Source: Echinococcus granulosus
Taxonomy: Eukaryota > Platyhelminthes > Cestoda > Cyclophyllidea > Taeniidae
Assembly (NCBI RefSeq): GCF_000524195.1
Contig: NW_020170415.1
Coordinates: 672,116 to 736,115 of the forward strand
Length of the DNA stretch: 64,000 nucleotides
Direction: 5' to 3'
The translations under genes were made by a program, and so were the position numbers. The notes under the pieces were generated by a model. It did not search any database. It was not told the origin of the DNA and saw only the letters and a list, made by a program, of their open reading frames with translations. This document shows, in pieces, positions 37,791 through 49,900 of this stretch. How positions within the stretch are numbered: position 1 is the stretch's first letter; each line of letters opens with the position of its first letter.

Positions 37791-39612
37791 ATTTGACAAT
37801 ACAATTTCATGAATTTATAGAAGTCCGCACCAGTCTTGAGTAATAAAACAGTATAATTCTTGTCAATTTAACTAGAAACGATTCAATCATGTTATAAACT
37901 CAGGAACTAAAAATGATGCGGAGGCTATTAACCATAATTCCCATTCGCATAAACACACTTGACATGAGAATTATCGCTTATTCGGTGTCAAACAGGAGGG
38001 TCGCTTACCTGTCTTCTGGGCTGTACTGGTCGTGGTATCACAGGCTAAATTTCATCTAATGTGAATTCGCTTAAAACCTACATTTAAAAAGAGGATGAGC
38101 TATGAAATGCAATTTTTAATGTGGCTGCTTACGAAGACGAATTGTGCTGGAGCCATGGATGGCGCATGTGATCTAGCGCTTTCGATAGTGAAGATTGTGC
38201 GTGTGTGTACGCTTGGGGTGAACAGACGTGTTTACTAATAGGCACGGGAATGGTGCTGAACGTGTCAATGAAAGCTGGTTTTTTGTCGTGACTTCGATAT
38301 TACTTAAAGGGTATTTTATGACTTTTTGACTTTTCAACTCAAAATTGCTGTTACTTAGGCGGCAGCGATAACTTATGTCATGAAGGAATGAAAACTAGCG
38401 AGTGATTTTACTGACAGTGTGATATGGTTTGGGCTACTTAGTCCCCCTAAGTAGTGCTCCACTGGATGGTGTAGCCCTTTATTTATGCGTATATCTTCTC
38501 AACCTTTTTGTTGGGTCAGAATAGACGCTGAAGCTTACGGTGTAGAGGATGTCCTATTCAAGTCTTTTTAACCTGAACTCGAAAATGACAGGTGGTTAAG
38601 CCGATTATGTGATATCGGTGACAATATAATGACCTTAAATTACGTTCAGCTGGGTTTAACAGTGCTGGCATTCCATTGTTCCCAGATCGTACTTCTGCTC
38701 TGCAACATGATCTCCGGGCCATGCTGACAGCCTCCTAGAAGTAAAGTATTAATGACAAAGATGTGTCTGAACAAGGTTTGTTGTCAGTTTTAAGTTAGTT
38801 CATTATGTACAGCTGGCAACTTGGCTCCAGAAATAGCAACTACATTCATAATAAACAACCAAATCCCATGAATTTATAACAACGGGAATACATTACTACT
38901 TATTAATATATCAATGTCTTGGTATAATTCGACTCAAAACTCATTGATTTGGTGTTATCTTTTAAAACGTTTTATAACCACTAGCCTCAAAGGAGACGTG
39001 AAAATAAATGAACCCAGCAATTATCCATATAAACTTCGAAAGAATTAATCACATTTGAGGTATGGTCCTTTGCAATCATAATTACGTTTATAGCATGCAT
39101 TGAAAGTACATCGATAAAAAGCACCAGCTGAGGATTAAAATTTTATTCTTAGATAAAGATGTGCATTAAACTTCCCTTCTTTCTGATATTTAGCAAAGAA
39201 GTAATTCTCATTGGTTTATGCCAGTCCCAGAAGACATTCATTAAGCAAAGGAATTTAATTTTTGAGATGCCAACAGGTAGGGACTGGAAAACAAGCGAAG
39301 CATTAAGGTTATAGCTTAATTACTGTCACATTATTGACCTAGAGCGCTCAAATAGGTCATGTGATATTAACCAATAAGATGCATGACTGAGTTTGTGCCT
39401 GGTTGCACGTCACTAAAGTAGCCTAGCAGTGTGCTAGATCCAGAAACAATGCTAGCCAAAACAAAATACTTTATTATAGGGAAAAACATTCTCTTTTCCC
39501 CACCGCTTGTCATCACTGTTTTGCCAATAGTTTGGGTATTGGATCTAGCACTTTGTGTATTCGTGTTACACAGTGTTGCATGTACAATATAGTATTTAAA
39601 TAAGCCTTTTAG
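37791..39612. other. Intergenic stretch between PLCXD and ALG3; ALG3 first exon(s) not found
   Basis: The first 60-100 residues of ALG3 must be encoded here or beyond, ending in phase 1, but I could not identify the exon. A fragment of the dispersed repeat (ACTTCTGCTCTGCAACATGA, then CTCCGGGCCATGCTGACAGC) lies at about 38690-38745. No other gene was recognised. Confidence 0.4.
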
Positions 39613-41556
39613 ATACTGAAATTGACTGGGTCGCTTATATGCAACAGTCGGAAGTTTTCCTAAATGGGACACGTGATTATGACCAACTAATCGGCCGAAC
39701 TGGGCCCTGTGTGTAAGGAAATAGGGTAACCTCTTAATCCTCCATTCTAGTTATCCCGCTGGGCATATTTACATCTATTCCCTTCTGTATTTTCTAACAG
39801 ATCACGGCAAAAACATATTTGCAGCCCAGTGTCTATTCACAGGTCTTTATGCGATAACCATGGTCTTAGTTCTCAATATCTACCGGAAACTCAGAAAGGT
39901 AATTCAACTACTCGTACTTTCTCTCCTGTAGGTCCCCTTACTTCCTATCCTTATTTTGGCTTTTGCCTCGTATCGGGTGCATTCTATTTACTTGTTACGA
40001 CTTTTCAATGATCCTTGGGCAATGTTTTTCCTTTACGCATCAGTAAACTGGTGCCTTTACGATCACTTCTCTTGCGCAGCTGTATTCTTCAGGTAGTTTT
40101 TGTGGTCCAGTTTTATTAGATATTATCTAATTCATGTGTTAATTATTTTTTTTGCTAAACGCAGCATGGCCGTTGGGGTGAAGATGAACATTTTGCTTTT
40201 TTCACCCGGTTTTCTCCTTGTTCTGCTCAAATACCGTGGTGTATATGAAACACTTGGGCACCTGGCTGAATGCGGTATTATCCAGGTAGTTATCTATTGC
40301 ACTTGTCACCATAACGTCATCAATATAATTTGTTTTCAGGGTTAATACTACCCGAAAAACTGATAATGCTTCTGCTCTTTTCTAGGTTCTCTTGGGAGCA
40401 ATCTTCTTCTTCCGCAATTCTGAAGCCTACTTCAGTCGCGCCTTTGATTTCAGTCGGCAGTTCATGTACAAATGGACAGTAAATTGGCGAGTCATTCCCG
40501 AAGCACTTTTTCTTGACCGACGATTTCACGCAGCCCTGCTGGTCATCCATCTTCTTTTGCTTTCATTCTTCCTCATGAAATTCAGTAGGTAGGATTTTTT
40601 AGTCCTTCATTTAAGACGCTCCTTTAGTTTAAAGTAAGGCCCTATTTCCAGCTATATTTTTCTCTTATTTCACTCTTCGATTTCTCATTTAGATCCTGTG
40701 GAGGATTTAAAACATTCTTGCAACCACTTCCACCTTCCCAAGAGCAAAAAATTATTGCTGAGGGTAGGTTGAATCTCCCTGAATTTGTTTATTTTGCCTT
40801 TGTGATACTGGTTTTGCTTCAAATTTGTTTTACTTTTAGATGTACTTTATCCGATGTTTGTTTCCAACTTCATTGGTATCGCATTTAGTCGTTCCTTGCA
40901 TTACCAATTTTACGTTTGGTACTACCACTCCATTCCCTTTATCCTGTGGTCGGTGGCACTACTTTCGGATTCCGTGAGGTAAGCAGGGGGTGGATTTAGC
41001 TTCCATATTTCTATACTGTTTATCATATTAAGAGATTTTATTTCGGTGCACTAGAGAACTTATTTGATCATCACGGTCCAGTTCCTTTCATAATTCTGGC
41101 GTGACACTGAAATTTGCACTATTGCACAGACCAATCCAACCGTTGTAGCTATCCTTAAACCAAGGGGCTTCTTCATCTTTTTTGGTGCTCTAAAATCAAC
41201 CAATCTGTTTGTAACACCGTGTGGTGCAATCGGTTCAGCTGAATTTATTAACAGCGCATACCACATTTTCGTAAAGCTAGGCTCAGCTATAAAACGGAGT
41301 TCCACGTATATATGACGCTAGTAGCGATTGTGTTAATCGCGGCATCATGAGCTGCTGAGCTGTATCCTTGTATCTAAGGCTCCTTATCTTCGGACTTATC
41401 GAGATGTCCTGGAATGTCTATCCATCCACGGTGTTGAGTAGTGCCACTCTACACGTCTGCCACGCGATCATCCTCCTCGGTCTCGCTCTCCAACCACTAT
41501 GCAATGCCTCTGTGCCCACCGGACGGTTAAAAGGGCAAAAGACAAAGAAACAGTAG
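39613..41556 (+). CDS. ALG3: Dolichyl-P-Man:Man5GlcNAc2-PP-dolichol alpha-1,3-mannosyltransferase, 5' exon(s) missing
   Basis: Exons 39613-39712, 39751-39898, 39932-40092, 40165-40285, 40386-40588, 40693-40763, 40840-40978 and 41379-41556, all GT/AG and in phase, giving about 373 residues to a TAG stop. ALG3 (glycosyltransferase family 58, ER membrane) adds the first lumenal mannose to the lipid-linked oligosaccharide used for N-glycosylation. Landmarks in order are [117 protein letters not shown] and a C-terminal [14 protein letters not shown]. Many hydrophobic segments fit a multi-pass protein. The residue after TGP at the first junction is Cys where Leu is usual, from the splice pair I chose. 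Two introns are micro-introns (38 and 33 nt). The frame enters in phase 1, so at least one upstream exon is missing from this model. Confidence 0.95.
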
Positions 41557-43114
41557 TTTGAGTTGCAGAAATTGTTAAAATAAATCATATTCGTTATTTT
41601 ACGTGCTGTCTCTCTAATCTCTGTCTTATTAAGCGTAAAAGTTTCCGTTAAATTTAGTCGTAAGGGTAAACATGATGTGCAGTGGAGATAGACTGTGGGG
41701 AGCCATGCAGTTTAGTAGTGCTTAGTCCACTTCACTATGGGTATCCATTTATTGGCACATTCTGCTTCACTTCTCTGCGTATTTTCATTTCAGCCACATC
41801 TCGAAGATGATAGGTGTGGGGCTAACCTCCAAAGCAGTGGTATGGACTTACTGCTTAGAAGAGGTCAGCTTGGTGTGATCCTCAAGTAGTGGTGCAATTT
41901 CGATCGTTGAAACGCCCATCGAGGGGATTAACTATCAAATTAGCATTGAACATCCAGCAATTGGTGTTTCAATAGCCTATTCAAAATAAAACATCTCATT
42001 GCCTAACTTTGAGGTTGGGGGTCATTGTCCCTAACTTTTCGCCTGCAATACTTTTATTTTCCTGTCGTGATGCTACCTAGTCAGCTTCTCTTTGAAATCA
42101 GATTCTGTCCCATTAGTTTTGTTAATACTATCTTTTTAAAGTTGTTTTTCTACTGGTAAGAATAAGCATGCACAACAACAGGACGTAACAAAGGAGAATC
42201 TCTCAGCCTGCGTTTTACTGGGAAATGGGTTCCGACCTACCCTACTACCCTCGATATTTGATCCAAAGTGATAACAGAAACTTAGTCAATGACACGAATC
42301 AAGTCTTTTGCGTGGAAACACCGCTTGAGCTGAAGACAGAAAGTGGACTGTATTTTAGAGTCTGACACACTCGTTCAAGCTTTCTTGTTAAATCATGAGG
42401 CAAATAAGTTGCTGCTGAGATGCCAGAACTGCACCATCAACACTTCGAGTATGTAAGCTCCCGGACTGAGTGTAGATAGGATACTTCAAATGTTTCATTC
42501 GAGGTCGTGGTCACCTACTTTGACCCATGAAAATAATCCAAGCCAATGTCAAGTTCAGATGTATTGACAACAGTGGTGTCGCGCGATCCGGCGTGAAGCC
42601 ACACAAGAAGTGCCATCATCTCTGGAATTGGCTGCCAGTGACTGGGACATTGTGCAGACAGTAAAATTCATGTGAGACTAGTTGTTTCAATGACCGTGGA
42701 TAAGTGCATGCCGCACGACAAGGGGAGATGCAAACCCTTTGCAACTGTATTTTGTGGAAGCTTTTAAAGGGCGAATGAATTCGCTTTCTCTTCCTTTTAA
42801 GGACATTAAATGGCGTATTTTCTACTGGGCAACGGAGATAATTTTTCGTCTAAGGTATGATGAGTACTTATGGGCTTATTTGGTGTGGCTGTAGGAAAGT
42901 CGTCAAAGAAGAAAATAGTGAAATCAGTGTACCATTTTATTACAACCCTCTGGATGGCGCATTGAAAGCCTGTTGCAGAGTTTTGCAAGTGTGGTTGGAT
43001 ATCAGTAATGCTCGGAAAAAATTCACCATAATTTATAAAGCCCGTCTTTTTAAAATAAATAAACGTATTTTGGCGCACCACATACGGACAATATCCGAAG
43101 CAGACACCCATCTG
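41557..43114. other. Gene-free stretch (possible 3' exons of the minus-strand gene starting at 44323)
   Basis: Mostly AT-rich sequence without a supported gene. A tentative minus-strand exon at 41931-41852 (acceptor TTTGATAG, donor GTAAGT, 80 nt, enters in phase 0 with IPSMGVSTIEIAPLLED) is compatible in phase with the exon at 44323-44231. A 30-nt intron and a short terminal piece could follow it. This is weak. Open frames on both strands at 42.8-43.1 kb overlap each other and look like chance. Confidence 0.3.
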
Positions 43115-43285
43115 ACTTTCACTTTGGTTATTTCTAACTCATTTTTTGGTTACGTGAGCACTTAATCCCCCGCGACTGTACTTCCAGAGGGCAGCATGAC
43201 CTCCGAGTGTTACCAGTAGCCCTCCCACCCCAGCCCTCCTGTACATCGACAATACATTTTCTGCCCTAGTATTATCCTAATGCGT
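43115..43285 (+). repeat. Dispersed short repeat, family copy 13
   Basis: Plus-strand copy: GTGAGCACTTAATCCCCCGC, GTACTTCCAGAGGGCAGCA, TGACCTCCGAGTG, CCAGTAGCCCTCCCA, GCCCTCCTGTACATCGAC and TCTGCCCTAGTATTATCC. A second copy follows within 30 bp, in tandem. Confidence 0.8.
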
Positions 43286-43309
43286 TATTTGGATGTTAGT
43301 TTAATTCGC

Positions 43310-43480
43310 ATTTTTGGTAATGGGGCCACCTAGGTGTTCCACCATTGTACTAACGCAGGGTGGGTTGGCCTCCCGGCTGGGCTAGCGGTCCTAAGCCCTA
43401 CTGCCCCAAGGAGCCTCATTATGACTTCTTTCAACATCTGTAAAGACTCGAGGTTCTAGAGCACATCCAATTTATTTTTT
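43310..43480 (+). repeat. Dispersed short repeat, family copy 14 (tandem to previous)
   Basis: Plus-strand copy: CGCATTTTTGGTAATGGGGC, TCCACCATTGTAC, GGTTGGCCTCCCGG, CTAAGCCCTACTGCC, TTATGACTTCTTTC and AAAGACTCGAGGTTCTAGAG. More diverged than its neighbour. The tandem placement could reflect nested insertion or local duplication. Confidence 0.65.
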
Positions 43481-44230
43481 ATTCATCTGTTTGAATCGCT
43501 GCCACTTGAAAGTTGAGATAAGGTTACAATGCTTGAGGTCTCGTCGAAGACTTTTCACGACTATAAGCCTGGGCAGGATATTTTTATGAAGGTCCAAAAG
43601 GACTGGCGAAATGGGTGGAGAAATGACAATAAAGTGGTAACTGACACCCCTAGCGAGGATGAAGGGCCTACGCAGTCTAACTGCGCTTTGAACAAACGAC
43701 GTATCGTTAATTCAGCATTCATCTTCCCAAAAGATTTTCCTATTTTCGTGAATATGCATTTTTAAAGTGCAAGGATCAGAGGTTTAGCAAAATGAGGCAT
43801 CAGATTGTGCAATCACCAATTTCACACTCAGAGAAGGTGGCTACTTCAGAGTAAATACTATAACCACAACCGCATTTTTTCTCCGCTTACTAAAATATGC
43901 ATTCAATTATTGCAAGGTATAATTAATTGGTTTCAATCAAACCAATTGGATGCAACTAAATTCAGAAATTGTTATACTTAGCTTTTGCTCCCTATACGTG
44001 AACGCTCATTTTTTGGTGAAGTCATTTAGAGTTTCTTGGGTACTTGTATTCATAACCAAGTGGATGTCATCATTTCAATTTCCTGTTTTGCGCTGTCATT
44101 TTGAAAATAAAGTACAGTTTGACTCTGTTTAGAAGGGTAAAGTGTATTTGACCTTAACAAACTCCTAGTCATCTTAATAGTCATAATTGTACATTGATCT
44201 TGGAGGATCCAGGAGCTGAGGTAAACTTAC
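43481..44230. other. Gene-free stretch
   Basis: A 78-codon plus-strand frame at 43529-43765 is rather hydrophilic but has no family features or splice support. Otherwise this is AT-rich sequence, probably an intron of the minus-strand gene that starts at 44323. Confidence 0.35.
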
Positions 44231-44323
44231 GTCTAGATGAAATGAATCTGCATCCAGATAAGTAGCAGCAAACACTGGAGTAGCTTTTACGTCGAATTCC
44301 TTTGGCAATAGTGGCTTGGTCAT
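44231..44323 (-). CDS. Putative first coding exon of an unidentified gene
   Basis: ATG at 44323 followed by 31 codons with protein-like composition (MTKPLLPKEFDVKA, then TPVFAATYLDADSFHLD) and a strong donor GAC/GTAAGT at 44230. The sequence just upstream (about 44340-44560) is noticeably richer in GC and CpG than most of the window, as expected of a promoter or 5' UTR. No domain can be named from 31 residues. The N-terminal strand of a beta-propeller protein is one possibility, but nothing downstream confirms it. The rest of the gene would lie towards 41.8 kb. Confidence 0.4.
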
Positions 44324-46963
44324 TGTGCGAACGAAAGGTAGGAAACAATTGCGAGAGGTGAGGGGATGCGCCTGGATAGCCTCACCTCACTGCACGTTCT
44401 CCAGCCCTCAAATCGTCCAACTTTAGATTCAGAGTCGACTCAACCGGTCCGTTCGGATAAGGGAAAATGATAACAAAGGCGCTTAATGTCGCCAATATAT
44501 TCGCCACTCAAACTAGGCGATCCTTTCTTCACTTTGCCTCCCACTCGGCCGGGTGTTCACCAGCCTCTAGAGCTGTCTGCGTGATCCGTTTGTCACTGTG
44601 CTTAAATTCGTTAGGCCGGGATTTGTTTTGTCACGTAGTTGCGCCTTCTTAGTTAGACGCTCCGCTGATACTTCGATGCTCCACGGTGGGGAGGATATTC
44701 AAAAGTTGCAAGAAATTTTTTAAAGAGTTTTGACAGATTATCGGAAGGTACGTTTGAAAACAGTGAGCAGCCTACATAACAAAGTAAAAATGAGAACAAG
44801 CCTAGGGAGAGACCCAATCAGCAGTCATTGAAGCTGTTATTGACCTCAGAACTCCAAGTGCGAATTACTTTGGGGACAATGGGTGGCTTCACACCGTCGG
44901 GGTCACGTTCCATCAGTGATGCTGGATGGCGAACAAGTTTAGCACCAGAAAAGTGAGACGATGGACGGAATGCCAAGTTAACCACTTTTCAATCACTAAA
45001 TATGTGCTGTATTTACACCCTCCATGCGTGTGTGTGTGATGTAACCACGCGACGGAAGGAAGCTGTGACCCTGGGAAATTGTGACCTATAATTCACGAAG
45101 CATGCGGGGTACATTTGGGAAAAACATCCAGGGCGTTTGTATGCAAGGCAATGAATAATACATCCCATTCCCTTGTTTTACTTGCCTCATTTAGTCATAC
45201 TTCTGAACGCCTGAAAGTATTCAAAATATGCTTTCATTTCAGTTTTTGAAGGATTGTTTACAATTTGCAATGAACTATTGTCCCTAACATCGCGTGAGTC
45301 AAAAAAAGGTGTACATGGGGCTGAACTGCCGGCAGGTGGAACACAAAAGCACAAATTCACACAAGATAAATGGGTGAAAGTTTTACATCTGAGGTCGTGC
45401 TGAAACCCGGGTCAGCTTTCTCTAGATTCTATTCACAAACATGGTACTAGATGACTTCGACATATGCTCTGCGGAGTTAAGGCTTTGGGAGGATTTCATT
45501 TTTGACACATGCCCAAGTAACACTCCACCTTGACGAGTCATCTAGTCCTGTGAGATCCGCGGTTAATATATTTCTAGGCACAAAACTCTCTCCATCACCG
45601 GACAAACAAAATATTCCCGTGAAAATTGTTATTGAAAGGTGATCTAAGTCAAGTTAGCCTGATATCTGTGAATAGAGCATCATAGAAACTTCCGGTGTTC
45701 CAGTGGTTGGTAATGGAGCAATAGTTATTCATTTTCATCCTTAGTTCATCAACTACGACGATGTGAGTGGAGGGAATGTATTGTGATAGAAAAAATTGAA
45801 CTACCTTACGTGAATGCATCAACATCGGTGAGAGTGCTAGATACAAAAGTGGGGTTGTCTAACAATCGGATCGGCGAGTTCGATGGAGGGCACATGAACG
45901 CAGCAGCCCCAAATCACACCACACCAGACATGTGGTTGTGTCTTCAAAAGTGAAGATGGATAAAACCTGAAATTGAGTCTCTGAAAAGTGAGAACCCACG
46001 CTGAAGATGCCGCGCATGAGCAACTGATCGGGGACAATTCTGTCTTCTGCGGCCTGGCGGTCTCGAGTTTGCAATCTAGGCAGGACAAATGAAGGTTTGT
46101 TTCGAAGAAGTCAGATTAATTACGTCAACTTATGAATCAAGCTCGCTTTTTCCTTTCACACAATGTGGCATGAATGATTCAGGTGACTTAATGTTAGTGT
46201 ACACTTTCTAGTAGTGCTCTGACGATCAGAACACAAAAAACTGGAATTCCAAAATTACACGCAACAAATCGTCCAAATCGACAAATCATGCAGTCGGCCA
46301 GAATTCACCATTGACACCTGAAAAGATGCAATCTTGTTGGATCATCTACGTGCATGCAAGAAAGAGAAGAACTAGGCAAATGAAACACTTCCTTTTCGAC
46401 CGATCACTTCCATTTCCTCGAAAGCAGGAGGATGGCTGAAGTTAAAGATGTCGCGTTAAACACCACTGCAGACGCCTCGAGTGCTGCCTGTCGAGACACA
46501 TTCATTTCTGCTCGTCCTAAAGTGCAGCAGAAGTGTGTAAACAAGTCGCTTAATTGAAGTTTCACTTTTAGAGCCTAGACGGTTCGATGTTTTCGCCAGC
46601 ATCTGCACGGATTCGATTCACAAAACGATGATTCTTTGATGTCAAACAAAGAGGTATGCACCAGGTCCGCACCAATCTGAGAAATAAGATTAAGCGGTGT
46701 TAGCTTTCGCCATCACTTCGGTGGAGCACTCCAGTACAAACCCTAGCATTCAACCACAGCACAAGGCCAGACATCAAATGGCAGAATGCATTTGTCCTTC
46801 TAATACAAAATGTAAATAATATGCTCATAGGTATCCGGTCAAACTAAAATGGTTGTACAGTGAAATCTGATACTTTCTCTTGCAAAATAGGCACAGAATG
46901 AGTATGCTGGTGAGTGATTGTGACGTCACAGCCAAGGAAGGGGAGGGACGAGTACTCCCCGAG
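44324..46963. other. Intergenic stretch between an unidentified first exon and Trabid
   Basis: No supported gene. A minus-strand frame at 45859-46074 (about 70 codons, acidic-hydrophobic, two Cys near its end) is moderately protein-like, but no start or consistent splice pair was found. The part next to 44324 is GC-richer and may be promoter. Confidence 0.35.
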
Positions 46964-49900
46964 TTAATCAAAGGGATGTCTACCACCATAGACCCCCACG
47001 CCGTTACTCCCACTGGCATCAGTCGCGTTAGCAGAAGCAGGAGAAGGCGTGGGAGTGGTTGCAGCCATCCTGCGATAAACGAGAAGCCAGTCCCTCACGA
47101 TGTCCTCTACTAAGCAGTGTCTCCTTGTTGGCAGACACAGACGAGCCAGGAGCAGACCCCGACGGGTCGACATCGTCTCCAGCCGATCACGAAGGAGTTG
47201 GGTATCGCTTGGGGCCTGCAAAGGGAAGTGGTAGTTCAATTCACCGTCTCCTCTTAGCAAGGCATTCAGTGAACGTAGAGGTGCTACCCACCCGCCTGAC
47301 GAGAAGCAGGCTCAAGTACTCTGTGAGTCTCTAGACATGGGCATCTCCTTCATAGGGCTCACATTATCATCTTGCGCACATTTTTAGATCTTTCTTTCAT
47401 GACATCACGTCTCATAAACATGTCATCAAACACGACAACCGCCTTTCCAAAATCCACGACAATTTGGCGAGAGCTTGTGTTTTGAAATGCGCGATAATGG
47501 AATAAACACGAAGTCCACTTACAATTTTTAAGCAGTACCTCACAACAGATATTTACTCTGCACCCCTACCGAAGGCTCCACATACCAAATAAAAACCCAG
47601 CTTCGACGCCAATATCTGATCCAATTAATCTACTTCTGACAGTCGGTTCCATGATACGACTTTTTAGACAAACTGGAATGTGGTAGGAGGCCGAATGAAG
47701 GTGAGCAAACATCGGCCAAAATTTCATTTTGCGAATGATCAGAAAAGCTTTATGAAATGTGAATTCGCCTTTTTACTATGGATTCTATGATTAAAATATA
47801 TATGTGGTGAAAGTAAAGTGCCAAAATGGATAAACTAGCCACCATCCAAATCTACCTTGTCTCCATTTTGAGCTCTAGCACGAATACATCAAATCTATGA
47901 AAGACGACGAAAGGACATGCCATTCCCTTTGAAGGAGTTGCCACCTAGAATGATCCTGTGAATTGTTTTCCTCCTTAAAGGTGGCTTACAATCGTGAAAG
48001 AGGATTTCCTCTAAGGATAAAATGAGAAACAACATTTTCCGCCATTACAAACCTTGATTTAGCAAGCGATTTTAAGATAGGCCTCAAAAAAATTCTAGGA
48101 CTAATGTGAATCATCGCAATTCAAGTTGGCTTTTCCAAATCAACATCAGGCATCAATTTAACGGTAGTTTTGGGAAGAGTCTTTTTTCATGTTCATACGA
48201 AGCTTCAAGTTTCAAACCTAGGAAAAAATGACTAAAAATCCCAAACATTTTGGTCAATGGACGTTTTTTCAACACATTTTACAATTTTAATGAAATGAAA
48301 TAAAAACCAACACAAGACATCGCATTGACCTAAAGTTATGACAAAATCAGCAGTGGGATTCGGCGATTCCGTACAAACTGCGAAGGTATTCCATTTTGAG
48401 CAAGTGTTTCGATAGTTTATACAAGAATTACTGCAGAAAATAGGCAACCCTTATAAATGGACAGCATTGAGGTGTGCTCGATCCGACCAACCCTGTCGCT
48501 TATTATGTAGCAGGGCTGACGTTCGCCTGATATGACCGCGATGTCATAAAGGAGGTAGCGATGCACAGAAACAGCAACGCACAACAGCGTATGTGAATGA
48601 ATGAGCATCACTTTGGCAGAAAGATAGAAAAGGGAAAACTGCACTATCACCTTTTCGCAGATTTATTGGATGGAACCACAAGATTAGCAAGAATATGAAG
48701 GTGGAGGAGAAAGACGAGAAGCCCATTAAGCTGCATAAATGGAAAATAAAAAGGGGCAGATTGAAAATCGTACTATGGGTGACTCAAGTGAAAAAAAGTA
48801 ATATCTAATCGATGATTTGGCGCCTTTCGGATGGAATAAGAGTAGTATTAAGAATGCGAAGTTGACAGAGCCTGGGGAGGAACCACCAGAAGGACGAGAT
48901 TAACAATGACTAACTACAGTACTTATGGGAATGAAAGGTGAAGAGAGTAGTGAACTCATTGGAAGGAACACGAAGAAGTGAATGAGGCATTTACAATAAG
49001 AAAAGCCATCTGATAAAAAGGTGACAACATCGATGATGGAAAAAGCGCAAAGCCTACCACAGCACTTTTTGAGGCGAAGGGGATCGGCAGCGGAGTACCG
49101 TGTCGATCAAAAAGGGGCAGATAGATCGAGCATTCAGAGACAGCGGGAAGGTGGAGCGGATCGCACCGCTCAGCTGAAGCGCAATCCTCCATCTCCCCCT
49201 CCGATTTTGAAACAGCGGCAGCTGCAGAGGAAGAAGCGGTAGATGTAACGGTTGAGGCGGGGGTGACAGAGGAGCCATCAGAGGATAAGGAGGAGGAGGT
49301 AGATGCGGGTGAAGCAGGATTGCGAGGTGGCTCGATAGGAACGAGGGCGGTGAAGTGACCTCGTGTATAGCCGAGGATTACAGGATCGCGGGAGCAGAAG
49401 GTGGACTCCCAGAGCAGTGGAAGATAAACCCCTGAACAGCAAAGGGGAAAACCATAATCGACTGTGAGAAGTACAGTTTACCCCCATTTTGCACTTATCC
49501 ATCAACCGATTATTCAAACATGCTGATAGTCAGAATGAAGATCTTTATGGGGCACAGGAACAGTGAAAAGTAGGAGCATCCCAATTGGACATAGAATTGA
49601 TATTTATGAACCCGTAATGGATAGATAGTAGTCTGAACAACAACAAATAATGTAGATTATTCTATCAAGCAGCAGTCAAACACAAATTCAAAATAGTAAA
49701 ATTCGACAATTAAAAAATTTTATAAAGCAAAGTAGCAGTCAACGAAAATAAATCTAAAAACTGGCAAAAATCGACAAGAAAAGTTGTTTGTCGTCGGTCT
49801 TGATATTTCACTATCCAATAACCAGGAGTTTTTGACCAAGTGACGATAAGCCAAAGGCAATCCCGCCTGGGAGATTTCAATGTGACTTTTATTATGACAA

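Noticed and set aside
41060..41305. Minus-strand 81-codon frame
   Set aside because: It sits in the last, 400-nt intron of ALG3 on the opposite strand and has no features of its own.
46825..47019. Minus-strand frame overlapping the Trabid C-terminus
   Set aside because: It is another frame of the terminal Trabid exon, whose in-phase frame matches the family.
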